DNA of 64,000 bases from Pontibacter amylolyticus (GTDB lineage: Bacteria > Bacteroidota > Bacteroidia > Cytophagales > Hymenobacteraceae). The position numbers were made by a program, and so were the translations under genes. Position 1 is the first letter of the stretch, and every line of letters begins with the position of its first letter. The stretch is from positions 457,337 through 521,336 of the forward strand of contig NZ_BMFP01000001.1 in assembly GCF_014638845.1 (NCBI RefSeq), written 5' to 3'. Shown in pieces: positions 33,177 to 42,303 of this stretch. The notes beneath the pieces are model-generated. The model was not told where the DNA came from, ran no database searches, and was given only the letters and a program-made list of their open reading frames with translations.

Positions 33177-33963
33177 GTGAATTTAATTTTTGCTTTTGTA
33201 ATGTACAGTAGTTGATTAAAAAGGGGGGGTATTTTTAAATTATTAAGCTAAACATGTTTGCCTGTGTTGATTACAAAAACATATGATTGGGTACAGAACA
33301 AATTGGTTAATCACTTAATCGACTGCAATCATGTAAGCTTGATATACTCTCAAATGAAGGTATCATGAATACAAAACTACTATAAAATATTAATATATGC
33401 CTATACTTAGAAGTGGGTATTTGTGTAGTGAAAACGAAGGCTAATCATTACTGATATTAGGAAAGTAGTCATTGGTTTAGGAGACTAATGCTAAAAAACC
33501 GCATTATCAAACCCAGCAAATCTTACAAAATATAGTGAAAGGTGGGCTCTGACGTTTAAAATTAATCAAACACTTATTTTTACTGATTAAAATTATTTTT
33601 ACTGATTAAAAAGGTTTCATCGTTCCTGTTCCACCTCCACATAACTACACACGAGAGCCAAATCACTGTGGATAAGGTTCGATAATTCAATCCTTTGGTC
33701 TACTCATTACGATACTTATCTCAGCAAAAATCCTGCAAATATTGAATTTGCAGGATTTTTGCTTTTAACCCCTACCGCAATATTCGAAAATAAGGCAGCA
33801 TGACACTTTAAATTGTCCTGCCCTCGCACCCTGGTGTGCTCCCAACCTAACCTTATGAGCCCAGGATAGTACCTACTTAATAACCAGCCTTTTACTTTAT
33901 GATGGTTTCAGTACGGGACATATATTCCGATACTTTTTCATTGACGAGCTAATATATTATCTT
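33177..33963. other. 787-bp AT-rich intergenic region with a 19-bp tandem duplication and an orphan terminator
   Basis: No convincing gene. Contents: a G7 run near 33221-33231; an exact tandem duplication of TTATTTTTACTGATTAAAA (33574-33592 and 33593-33611); and a perfect 17-bp hairpin (33724-33740 with 33746-33762, 5-nt loop ATTGA) followed by TTTT. The hairpin has no plus-strand gene before it, so a small RNA ending there is possible. Confidence 0.6.
33724..33766 (+). terminator. Orphan terminator-type hairpin (possible sRNA end)
   Basis: The 17-bp stem (GCAAAAATCCTGCAAAT and its complement) has a T tract on both strands. The nearest downstream gene begins at 33964 and no plus-strand gene lies upstream within 2 kb. 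Confidence 0.65.
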
Positions 33964-34779
33964 ATGAAAATTATCGTTCCAACAGATTTTTCTGATTGCT
34001 CCAAAATAGCTGTACGGTTCGCCAAGGGTTTTACCCGGCAGCTACAGGCAGAATTGATTCTGCTGCACGTATTGCCCAACGTGGGGCCTACTATTGGCAG
34101 GCAACCTTCAGACCGCTTTAAGCAGGAACTGCTCGAAGAAGCGGAAGAGCAATTCAGCATCTTAATGGCTGAAATAACGGCTGATGGTTTTACGATTAGC
34201 CACGAGGTTGCTTACGGTGCCGCGGTGGAAAAGGAGGTGGAATCCTTTGTCCGGGCGCATGCTATAGATATGGTCATTATGGGTTCCAAAGGAGCCAGCG
34301 GATTAAAGAAAGTACTGCTCGGCAGCAACACTGTAGACGTGATCAACCACTGCAGCGTTCCGGTGGTGGTAGTTCCGGAACATATAAGCCCCAGACCCAT
34401 TACCCATTTGCTTTACGCATCAGATCTCAAAAACCTTGATGAGGAAGTGGAGGCTTTGCTGCCTTATGCCCGCCTGCTGCAGGCGACCATTAAAATCATC
34501 CACGTCCCGCCAGTGGAATACATGGAACATTTTGACAAGGAGAAATTGCTCCACACCCAAAAGCAGAAAACCAATTACCAAGCCATTGAAATCGAGCTCC
34601 TGGAGGGTGACGACATTGCCACCACGATAGAGCGGTACGCTGCTGCCAGCCAGGGGGAGATTTTAGCCATGTTCACCCATCATACCAGCTTCCTGGAACA
34701 ATTATTCCGCCACAGCATCACACGGGAAATCGTCTGGCATAACCAAATCCCCCTGTTGGTGATCAATACCCAGGAATAG
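33964..34779 (+). CDS. Tandem-domain universal stress protein, second copy
   Basis: The 271-aa protein has two Usp domains. The first keeps the ATP motif (MGSKGASGLKKVLLGSNTV). The second ends differently (MFTHHTSFLEQLFRHSITREI), so its nucleotide site is degenerate. This one-intact, one-degenerate layout is common in Bacteroidota tandem Usps and differs from the copy at 29403-30248, where both motifs are good. Transcript ends at the hairpin 34837-34870. Confidence 0.92.
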   Translation: MKIIVPTDFSDCSKIAVRFAKGFTRQLQAELILLHVLPNVGPTIGRQPSDRFKQELLEEAEEQFSILMAEITADGFTISHEVAYGAAVEKEVESFVRAHAIDMVIMGSKGASGLKKVLLGSNTVDVINHCSVPVVVVPEHISPRPITHLLYASDLKNLDEEVEALLPYARLLQATIKIIHVPPVEYMEHFDKEKLLHTQKQKTNYQAIEIELLEGDDIATTIERYAAASQGEILAMFTHHTSFLEQLFRHSITREIVWHNQIPLLVINTQE

Positions 34780-34836
34780 ATGACGTCCCCAAATCCCCGG
34801 GGGTTGACTTTGGCTTCTTACTCCTACGGACCACTC

Positions 34837-34870
34837 AAAAGCCTCTCAGCAACAACTGAGAGGCTTTTTT
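34837..34870 (+). terminator. Terminator after the second universal stress gene
   Basis: AAAAGCCTCTCAG (34837-34849) pairs with CTGAGAGGCTTTT (34856-34868), with T6. Confidence 0.85.
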
Positions 34871-35326
34871 ATTTCCGTTCGGATAACTATCGGTCCTTTA
34901 TTCTCACCTATGGGTTTTTGTCTGTATGTGCGGGGCTTCCAGGCGAAATACAGCATACTCGTGGTCCCCTCCGACCTCACGCGCATGGTCGTGCTTCGGA
35001 GTGGCTACTACAAGTATCTTTTGGTTTTGCGTTGGCAGCTTCTGCAAGTGCTTTAAAGTAACCTGGAGTCCGTGAATAGGAATTGAAGGGAATCATCCTC
35101 ATCTTTGGGTCGTAATAAATTAACATGACACTTTTCCTCTACAACACCCTCGCCCTACAACGTCTCGCATACAGAATACCCCTTGCTTCTTCGCCTGCGT
35201 GATCGCACTTTTCCTGCTGACCAGCCCTTCTTCAGGCAGTTAAACCTAGATATCAGATTGTTTTGCAGTCTTCAATTACCTCAGGGATTTCCCTGAGACT
35301 TTGTTGCGTTTACCCTCATCCGGATC
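34871..35326. other. Intergenic region before the RhtA-like gene
   Basis: No gene is supported. The one clear feature is a perfect 18-bp palindrome at 35280-35297 (CTCAGGGA-TT-TCCCTGAG), 30 bp before the ATG at 35327, placed where an operator or leader hairpin would be. Confidence 0.5.
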
Positions 35327-36187
35327 ATGTTAAATTTATCAAATAAGAAAATAGTTATACCGGCTATACCTGCCGTTCTGCTGGCCATGATCAGTGTACA
35401 GGGCGGCGCTTCTATCGCCAAGCACCTCTTCCCTGTCTTAGGGGCCAGCGGCACGGCTTCGTTGCGCATTGGCTTCGCGGCGCTTATCCTGCTGGCTGTC
35501 TCCAGAACCAACCTTTTGAAGGTAACCAAAAAGCAGTGGCTCTACTGCCTGGCCTACGGCACCTGCCTGGGAGCTATGAACCTGGTGTTCTACTTTGCCA
35601 TCAAGCGCATCCCGCTGGGCCTGGGGGTTACCCTGGAGTTCACCGGGCCGCTGGTGTTGGCACTGCTGGGCTCCAGAAAGAAGCTGGATCTGCTTTGGGT
35701 ACTGCTGGCCTGCACAGGTATAGCCCTGATTGCACCCTGGCAGAACAACAACGTGGACCTCTTAGGCGCCGGTTTGGCTATTGGGGCCGGGGCCCTGTGG
35801 GCGGGTTATATTGTGCTGGGTGGAAAAGTGGCAAAGGTGATGAAGGGTAGCGATGCCGTCGGAGTAGGGATGCTCTTTGCTTCCCTGTTCGTCATTCCTT
35901 TTGGCATATTCAGTGGCGACCTGGCTGCAGTCACCGCACCGCTGTTGCTGATCGGTGTGGCTGTTGCGCTTTTAACCAGTGCTATACCTTATACCCTGGA
36001 AATCGGTGCCCTGCGCCAGCTCCCACCCAAAACATTCGGCATCCTGATGAGTTTGCACCCGGCCTTTGCCGCGCTCTCGGGTTTACTGTTTCTGGACGAA
36101 CACCTTAGCGTGACGCAGTGGGTGTCCATCGCCTGCGTCATCGCAGCCAGTGTGGGCGCCACTTACTTTTCCAGAAAGGTCCGGTAA
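35327..36187 (+). CDS. EamA-family (RhtA-like) exporter
   Basis: The 286-aa inner-membrane protein has ten predicted helices in two EamA halves. The N-terminal pattern VLLAMISVQGGASIAKHLFPVLGASGTASLRI closely follows the threonine/homoserine exporter RhtA (S-x-Q-x-GA-S-x-A-K-x-x-FP-x-x-GA). PLGLGVTLEFTGPL and ALLTSAIPYTLEIGALRQLP are also RhtA-like. Amino-acid export is therefore the best guess. A palindrome at 35280-35297 may control it. Confidence 0.88.
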   Translation: MLNLSNKKIVIPAIPAVLLAMISVQGGASIAKHLFPVLGASGTASLRIGFAALILLAVSRTNLLKVTKKQWLYCLAYGTCLGAMNLVFYFAIKRIPLGLGVTLEFTGPLVLALLGSRKKLDLLWVLLACTGIALIAPWQNNNVDLLGAGLAIGAGALWAGYIVLGGKVAKVMKGSDAVGVGMLFASLFVIPFGIFSGDLAAVTAPLLLIGVAVALLTSAIPYTLEIGALRQLPPKTFGILMSLHPAFAALSGLLFLDEHLSVTQWVSIACVIAASVGATYFSRKVR

Positions 36188-36432
36188 TGGTGGGCTTGGC
36201 AAATGCTGGAACAGATCATATTGAAATGACTCCATCACATGTGTTCAGTACCTGCAAAAACCCTTTGATTAAATGGCCGCGAATAAGTCCATTACCTAGG
36301 GAGGGCGCAGCCGGTTCAATCAAAAGTTAATCAGGTAGATTTTCGCCATACCTGCTCCTGGAAACGGACTCAAAGTTAGTTCACGCGTATACTACACGAA
36401 ACTGACTTTCCCATAACACTCAAACGTTTACC

Positions 36433-37002
36433 ATGATCAGAGTAGCCATCATTATAGGAAGTACACGTCCGGGTCGAAACGGCGAGGCCGTTGGAAAATG
36501 GGTGCATGAAATTGCGTCTAAAAGAACTGACGCGACCTACGAGCTGATTGACCTGCTGGAAGTGAACCTCCCGCTACTGGATGAGCCTAACCCGCCCGCC
36601 ATGCAGCAGTACACCAAGCAACACTCCAAGGACTGGTCTGCCCGCATAGACTCCTTTGATGCTTTCGTGTTTGTTACCCCGGAGTATAACCATGGCGTTC
36701 CCGCAGCGCTCAAAAATGCCCTCGACTTCCTGTATAAGGAATGGAATAACAAAGCGGCAGGCTTCGTGGCGTATGGTAACACGGGGGGAGCCAGGTCGGT
36801 TGAGCACTTCCGGGCAACGATGGCTGAGCTCCAGATGGCTGACGTGCGGGAGCAGGTTGCCCTTTCTATCTTTACCGACTTTGAGAACTACAGTGAGTTC
36901 AAACCCGCTTCCTTCCACGAGAAGAAGTTAAATACCTTGCTGGATCAATTGGTAAGTTGGGGCACGGCCTTAAAGCAGGTGCGTGCTGAAAGAAAAAAGT
37001 AA
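36433..37002 (+). CDS. NADPH-dependent FMN reductase family protein
   Basis: The 189-aa flavodoxin-like protein has the FMN phosphate loop GSTRPGRNGEAVGKW, the flavin-contacting TPEYNHGVPAALKNALDF and YGNTGGARSVEHFR. These are the standard three signatures of the NADPH-dependent FMN reductase family (chromate/azo/quinone reductase-like). Quinone or flavin reduction in the cytoplasm is likely. It stands alone; the convergent gene ends 47 bp away. Confidence 0.9.
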   Translation: MIRVAIIIGSTRPGRNGEAVGKWVHEIASKRTDATYELIDLLEVNLPLLDEPNPPAMQQYTKQHSKDWSARIDSFDAFVFVTPEYNHGVPAALKNALDFLYKEWNNKAAGFVAYGNTGGARSVEHFRATMAELQMADVREQVALSIFTDFENYSEFKPASFHEKKLNTLLDQLVSWGTALKQVRAERKK

Positions 37003-37048
37003 TACCTCCGGGCACTGGCAATCCGTCACATCCGTGGCTTCAAACTCA

Positions 37049-39631
37049 TCAGAACCTGAAGCCCAGCGAGACATAGGGCAGTACATCTTCCTCGGAAAAG
37101 CCGACAACGGCCTGAAGCAGTACGAGTTTGGCAGGAATCAGGTATAGCCCGCCCCCGTAGCCCTGGTGCCAGGTATGGGACCTTTCACCTTCTGCCCATA
37201 CCCGGCCCACATCATGAAAACCTACCAGTCCTACGGAGCCCGGAAATAAGTAGGAGGTGAAGTCAAACAGCTTCCAACGCAGCTCCAGGTTATTGTAGAG
37301 CAGATGCTCCCCGGCAAAACGGAAATTACGAAAGCCCCGCAGGTTGCCGTTCCCGCCCAGGTATAGCAACTGATAGAAATAAGGATCTCCCACTGTCACG
37401 CCGCCGCCCACACGATTTGCCAGCGAAACGTTACTGTTGCCTTGCGGATTGAGGTAAAAACTGAACTCAGAGCGCAACTGACCAAACCTGCCGTCTTTAT
37501 CCAGCTGCTCTACGCCCAGGAGCGTCGTGTTCCAGTACACGCCCTGAGTAGGCATAAAGGCATCGTTGCGTGTGTCCAGTTCAACTCCTGCCACAACTCC
37601 GGCTGACAGTCTCCTTGTAAAGATGTCTTCCCTGGTGTTCTGCTCTTCGTAGGTTACAAGAAAACGACCATTATTATCGCTGGCATTGCTGCTGTAATAC
37701 TGCGCCAACAGCCCTATACTGCCCCTGAGGTTTTTCCCAAGGTTGCGGTGTAATTTCGCCTGGGAGGTGATGAAGTCGTAGCGGCTGCGGTAGAAGCGGA
37801 TGGGCTTACTCCCTACTTCAACAAATTCCGTCTCGTTGCCGACGCCAAAAAAGTTGCTGGTGTTATTGGGGGCCCTGCCGTCCAGTTCTAGGCTTAAGTC
37901 GTTTTTACCTACCGCCCCGGTGAAGTATCCTGCATAATTGAAGAAGGTGGCATTGGTGGTCAGGGCATGCCCCAGCATCACTTTATGGGTAGCGGCAAAG
38001 GGTTTTTTCTGGAACCCGTGTTTCGTGTATTGGAACCCCGCGCCAACCAGCACGCCATCATCCAGGTTGTAGCCAACTGTAAGTAGCGGCCGGAGAAGGT
38101 TATACTCAAATGCCCTCGGATCGTATGCGTTTACTGAGCTATCAGCAGCTGTATGAATCTTTGCCCGTGATTCATCCGGGAAGGTGTTTTCCTTATCAGA
38201 CCGGTCGTAGACGTGCAGTCTGCTCCTGTTTGGGAAATTATCCGCCACCTCGAACCGATCCTCCCCGCTCCCTCCTATCAGCCTGACTTTGATGGGAGAC
38301 TTGTTTTCACCTGACACAGCAAATACATCCTTCCCGCCTCTCCCATAGAGCCGCACTTCATCCGTCACCTCCGGATCAAAGGTGCGCTGGTAGAGCAGCC
38401 TGCCTTTGCTGTCATCTTTGCTGATTTTAAACAGAGAGACCGTAACGCTTCCGTTCTCTTTATAGTCTATCTCAAAGATTTCGCGCTTGTCAGAACCAGG
38501 CACGTCCACCTCTTTGGCGAGGAAGCGAAAGTAACGCAGGCCCTCCTGTTCCAGCAGGTTGCGTCGAGCGATCATCTTGAGTGCCATTTCCTCCCCTGAA
38601 AGGGCTTGTATGTTAGGAGGCATCCGGCGAACGGCCTCTTGTATCAGCTCATCGGTCAGCGTCTGCTGCACCGTCCTGATCTCTGCGCGCCAGTCGCTTT
38701 CGCTCAGGCCCGAGAGGAACATGCGATCGAAATAGCGGGCATTAAAGTTAAAGCCGTTAATGTCCCTGATCTCTTCATCAAAGCCCTGAAACTTGGGCAT
38801 GATCCACTTACGTGAGCCTATTTTGGGAATCACACCTTCATTCGTGAAAAAAACCTGGTCCCGGTCACGCGGAAAAGGCAGGTATAAGTCTCCTATCGAA
38901 TCCTCTAGCTCCACCCAGCGCCACTGGTCTTCGTGGCGGTCCCAGTCGCCTATGATGAAATCCAGCATGCGGGCGCGCAGTACCAGCTGCTGGTCCACGC
39001 GGTTGTCGTTATCCTCCTGCAGTTTTTCCAACACCTTCTCCGTGTTATCGGTATCCTCGGCTTTGGTTGGCTCCCGTTCCTCAAAAAGGTAAACCTGGTT
39101 GGCAAATTCGGCCCGGTACTCCCCCAGCGCGGGGCTATCGGGCAAGTACACAATCTCGGGCTTGGCATGCGGAATTCCCAAAGCAGCCGCCAACGGTGGC
39201 ACCACTAAAGCGCCGAACGGATGAGAAGCTGATATCTGGTCCTGCACAATGGCCCTCGCCACTGTCTCTCTCAGATTCTCTGGCAAGGCCAGGCCAGGGT
39301 CTTTCTGAACAGTCCGCAGCACCCACTCCTGCCCCGAAGCATCCTGCAGGCGGAGCGACCTGGTCTGCATTCCGCCACCCTTTTTCAGGATTTTCAGGCC
39401 CCCTTTTTCCTGCTCCAGGTCAAACACCTTCATCTTAACGGGTGTTGCCCACAGGTTCCGGTAATTTTCTCCTAACCAGAAGGTATGGGGTTTGCTCACC
39501 TGGTTGTATTCGGGCGCAATGGCGACGGTCACGCTGTCAGCGCCTGCCCCCTCCTGTGCATGACTTACCATACTGTTCAGAAGGGAAAAGGAAAGCATTA
39601 AAATGGTTGCTTTTAAGAAGCTTGCCTGCAT
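37049..39631 (-). CDS. Outer-membrane BamA/TamA-like beta-barrel with an N-terminal kinase-like domain
   Basis: The 860-aa product has a signal peptide (to about residue 25), a soluble region (about 45-470) and a C-terminal barrel of alternating strands that ends VSLGFRF, with the terminal Phe expected of BAM substrates. Databases label such proteins BamA/TamA-family. The soluble part carries LDFIIGDWDRHEDQWRW (Asp231, His233) and, 20 residues on, FPRDRDQVF, spaced like the catalytic D-x-x-x-x-N and DFG-type metal motifs of PI-kinase/HipA-like folds. A glycine-rich segment KKGGGMQTRSLRL lies near residue 84. Kinase identity is inference. Confidence 0.75.
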   Translation of the reverse strand: MQASFLKATILMLSFSLLNSMVSHAQEGAGADSVTVAIAPEYNQVSKPHTFWLGENYRNLWATPVKMKVFDLEQEKGGLKILKKGGGMQTRSLRLQDASGQEWVLRTVQKDPGLALPENLRETVARAIVQDQISASHPFGALVVPPLAAALGIPHAKPEIVYLPDSPALGEYRAEFANQVYLFEEREPTKAEDTDNTEKVLEKLQEDNDNRVDQQLVLRARMLDFIIGDWDRHEDQWRWVELEDSIGDLYLPFPRDRDQVFFTNEGVIPKIGSRKWIMPKFQGFDEEIRDINGFNFNARYFDRMFLSGLSESDWRAEIRTVQQTLTDELIQEAVRRMPPNIQALSGEEMALKMIARRNLLEQEGLRYFRFLAKEVDVPGSDKREIFEIDYKENGSVTVSLFKISKDDSKGRLLYQRTFDPEVTDEVRLYGRGGKDVFAVSGENKSPIKVRLIGGSGEDRFEVADNFPNRSRLHVYDRSDKENTFPDESRAKIHTAADSSVNAYDPRAFEYNLLRPLLTVGYNLDDGVLVGAGFQYTKHGFQKKPFAATHKVMLGHALTTNATFFNYAGYFTGAVGKNDLSLELDGRAPNNTSNFFGVGNETEFVEVGSKPIRFYRSRYDFITSQAKLHRNLGKNLRGSIGLLAQYYSSNASDNNGRFLVTYEEQNTREDIFTRRLSAGVVAGVELDTRNDAFMPTQGVYWNTTLLGVEQLDKDGRFGQLRSEFSFYLNPQGNSNVSLANRVGGGVTVGDPYFYQLLYLGGNGNLRGFRNFRFAGEHLLYNNLELRWKLFDFTSYLFPGSVGLVGFHDVGRVWAEGERSHTWHQGYGGGLYLIPAKLVLLQAVVGFSEEDVLPYVSLGFRF

Positions 39632-39959
39632 AGTGGCTCGTTTTGTTGAATACTTATTTTCTCAGACTTTATCTTTTCAAGCTGATAGGCAAAACAGAAA
39701 AGTCTCACTCAGATTGTTGTTGTTACGGGCGTGCGTCCATGCCAGCAGGCTTATATGCGCTGGCTTGACTGGGTTATCAAAATAGCCTGGTTCAGTCAAA
39801 CGGAAGGTCTGATTGCCTTTCCTTTACCAAAACAGGTCTGTTGCTCTTACGCCGTTGAAAGCAACGTTAAGCATACGATAATTTCACTTAGTAGGTAAGC
39901 CCTATACCTTTTACTTTACATTGCTTCTACTGCCGGCAACTGCAGGGTTCAGTTCACCC
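39632..39959. other. Intergenic region, nothing recognised
   Basis: 328 bp between two minus-strand genes. I see one TATACCT word (39904) and no convincing gene or promoter. Confidence 0.5.
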
Positions 39960-40370
39960 TTAGTCAACTCGTGGGGAGATACGATGGAGTTTAGGCTCGG
40001 CTATGGCAGGACTTTTTCGTTCGTCCTCATGCTGAGGCGTTCCCTGCTGATCGTTAGTCGAAACGTCTACAGAACCTGTAGTGATGGACTGTATATTTAA
40101 GAGCTTCCCATCAGCTGATGCTTCTATCTGGATGGTATTATCTACATCGGCTATTTTACTACCGTAGATCTGTTTTGTAGGTATACCTGACTCCACAGCA
40201 ACAGTTGAACGCGATTTTTTTGCTTCCTTTGACTTCTTTCCAGAAATCTTCTGCTTAGCCGGCTTATTCATCACTTTCACAATGTCAAGCATGTCATAAC
40301 TCTGTGCATTAGTGGTGAGTGCAAAACCAAACATGCTAAGTGTAAGCGCTATTTTCAAAAAAGTTTTCAT
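39960..40370 (-). CDS. Small secreted protein of unknown function
   Basis: The 136-aa protein has a clear signal peptide (MKTFLKIALTLSMFGFALTTNAQS, cleaved after about residue 23). The mature part has a Lys/Ser-rich stretch (KISGKKSKEAKKSRS) and an acidic/polar tail. I do not recognise a family. Its upstream region holds a 92-bp module (40615-40706) also found in front of the yceI-araC operon, so it may be a target of the neighbouring AraC protein. Confidence 0.65.
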   Translation of the reverse strand: MKTFLKIALTLSMFGFALTTNAQSYDMLDIVKVMNKPAKQKISGKKSKEAKKSRSTVAVESGIPTKQIYGSKIADVDNTIQIEASADGKLLNIQSITTGSVDVSTNDQQGTPQHEDERKSPAIAEPKLHRISPRVD

Positions 40371-40849
40371 AATTTTTTACTTTATAATGATTGTATATTT
40401 TCTCAATAAGCTGACGTTAGTTGAAGAATTAATCCTCTTTGAACTCCAGAAATCAGGAAGTTTTGTAGAAAGCAGCGCCGCAGTTTCCCGCATGGCTGCC
40501 CTCTACTACTTCAACTTTAGCCAATAAAGTGTTTTAACATCTGATATGCTCCTGACGCTATAACCGGGCATCCGGAATCGGGCTCTATATTAAGTCTTAC
40601 CAACGTTCTGATTGTTGTATGTTTTAAGTAACAATACAAAGTTACAACCTTAATACAGGGTACACCATTGACAGAACATGCCTATTGTTGTACATATTAT
40701 CGAAAATAGCGGTAAGCAGTTCCGAGAGAGGAAATGTGCGCATGCGCGGGTACAGTCCCTAACCCTCTAAACCAGCAGACCGCGAATAGAGAATAGGAAA
40801 AGGGACGGTAAACAGGGATAGAGCTGGAGACAAAAGAAAGGGTAAAGGT
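40371..40849. other. Intergenic region with regulatory module A
   Basis: No gene. The region contains module A (40615-40706) and, near the downstream gene, one more TTGTATATTTT word (40391-40401) resembling the half-sites in the module. Confidence 0.55.
40615..40706 (-). promoter_or_regulatory. 92-bp regulatory module, copy A
   Basis: It starts TTGTATGTTTTAAG and ends TTGTACATATTATCGAAAA. The two TTGTA-type half-sites begin 73 bp apart (40615 and 40688). It aligns without gaps to copy B at 42371-42462, with about 63 of 92 positions identical and the identity concentrated at the ends. Given the AraC gene between the copies, AraC binding is the likely role. Confidence 0.6.
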
Positions 40850-41728
40850 TTAGCTGAATAAAAGAGAGGCGTTCTTCTTAAAATCAGAGAAGTTTATTCC
40901 AGTGGCATTCTTGAAGTACTTACTAAAGTGCGCCACATCTTCGAAGCCCAAACCAAAGGCAATTTCCTTCATGCTTACATCGGTATAGGCGGCCTGCCGC
41001 TTTGCTTCCAGTACAACCCGCTGTTTGATATGATCGCTGGCTGAAGAGCCTGTGGTTTTCTTTACGACTTCGTTGAGGTAATTCGGGGTAACAGCCAGCT
41101 CGTACGCATAGTCCGACACCATTCTTCTGCTGGTAAAGTGCTGCTCAACCAAGGCAAGAAAGTGGCGGATTAACTCCATGTTTCTGGATCTGGAAACTGG
41201 TCTGCCAGCCTCTTCAACATGCTTGGCCAGGTAAAGGAGAAAAATTCTTAGAAAACTGCCCAAAATCTCTGAGCGGAGCAGAAAAAAGTTGTCGAACTCT
41301 TTCTGCATGAGCTGCGTGATGTCCTCCAGCTCCAGGTGCATTTCCGGTGACACAGGTATAACGGGCGTTTGCGGGGAAGCGTAAAATAGGCCTGAATTAA
41401 AAAGCAGATCATAATGCTCGCCCGACAAACAGAGAAAGTCTGCGGAAAACGAAATCACGATTCCATCAATATCTTCGCTGGACTTCAGCAAGTGGATCTG
41501 GCCTGGAGAAAGGCAGTAGACAGAACCACCCTTTAGCTCATGCTTCTCCAAATCGATGTAGTGGGTACCACTGCCCGACTTCACCCAAATCACAACAAAC
41601 TGTTCATGACTATGTGGCGTTGCGATGCGCTGGCCCCTGTTCCGGTTGATCCATTGCATGCTGTGAATCTCAAAGGGCAAAGAGCTCTCTAATTTCACAA
41701 TCCGGGGTGCAGCGTCGTTTTCAGCCAT
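40850..41728 (-). CDS. AraC-family transcriptional regulator
   Basis: The 292-aa protein has an N-terminal cupin-type sensor domain (about 15-130; SHEQFVVIWVKSGSGTHYID and SPGQIHLL) and two C-terminal helix-turn-helix motifs (about 190-290; YAYELAVTPNYLNEVVKK and EIAFGLGFEDVAHFSKYFKNATG). It lies 32 bp behind yceI in the same direction and so is probably in one operon with it, under module B. It may control both copies of the module. Ligand unknown. Confidence 0.92.
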   Translation of the reverse strand: MAENDAAPRIVKLESSLPFEIHSMQWINRNRGQRIATPHSHEQFVVIWVKSGSGTHYIDLEKHELKGGSVYCLSPGQIHLLKSSEDIDGIVISFSADFLCLSGEHYDLLFNSGLFYASPQTPVIPVSPEMHLELEDITQLMQKEFDNFFLLRSEILGSFLRIFLLYLAKHVEEAGRPVSRSRNMELIRHFLALVEQHFTSRRMVSDYAYELAVTPNYLNEVVKKTTGSSASDHIKQRVVLEAKRQAAYTDVSMKEIAFGLGFEDVAHFSKYFKNATGINFSDFKKNASLLFS

Positions 41729-41760
41729 GACGATTGGATTTTGTTATTCCCTCCCCTTTA

Positions 41761-42303
41761 TCAGCTTACCTTCAAAAGTTGTATATCACCGAAGATTTTA
41801 ACCTCGTCCGATAAAAGCACACCGGCATTGTCGAAAAACTGGTTCCATGAGATTCCAAAGTCTTTTCGGTTCAGGACCAGCTGCATCTCAAACGCAGATT
41901 TTGAATTTCCAAAGGGATCTGTTACAAAGCCTAAGTGCCTTGCCTCAAAGCTGATTGTTTCCCTTATGTTTTTGATACACAACTCCCCCGTCACCTTAAT
42001 TTCAGTATTCTGAACGTGGACAGAAGTGGAGGAAAAGGTTAAAGAAGGGTAGTTTGCGGTATCAAAAAAATCCGTAGATCGAAGATGATTATCCCGCTCT
42101 TCGTTCCCTGTATTGATGGAGTTTGTATACAGCTTCAGCTTGATTTCGCTATTGTCAAAATTATCAGAAGGAGTGGTAACGGAACCCTCAAACTCCGTGA
42201 ACCAGCCCGATACTGAAGTAATCAGCAGATACTTGGTCTCAAACCGGATCCTGGTATGAACCGGGTCTATTACCCATATGTTTTTTTTATTCTGGCCCTG
42301 CAT
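41761..42303 (-). CDS. YceI-family protein
   Basis: The 180-aa protein matches the YceI lipocalin-like fold that binds isoprenoid-type lipids: WVIDPVHTRIRFETKYL at the start, RDNHLRSTDFFDTANYPSLTF in the middle and LVLNRKDFGISWN near the end (each listed by core). It lacks a clear signal peptide, unlike the E. coli protein, so it may be cytoplasmic. It is the first gene of the yceI-araC pair, with module B 68 bp upstream. Confidence 0.9.
   Translation of the reverse strand: MQGQNKKNIWVIDPVHTRIRFETKYLLITSVSGWFTEFEGSVTTPSDNFDNSEIKLKLYTNSINTGNEERDNHLRSTDFFDTANYPSLTFSSTSVHVQNTEIKVTGELCIKNIRETISFEARHLGFVTDPFGNSKSAFEMQLVLNRKDFGISWNQFFDNAGVLLSDEVKIFGDIQLLKVS

Noticed and set aside
34780..35061. 93-codon open frame directly after the second universal stress gene
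   Set aside because: It contains the terminator hairpin of the preceding gene, and the translated product looks random.
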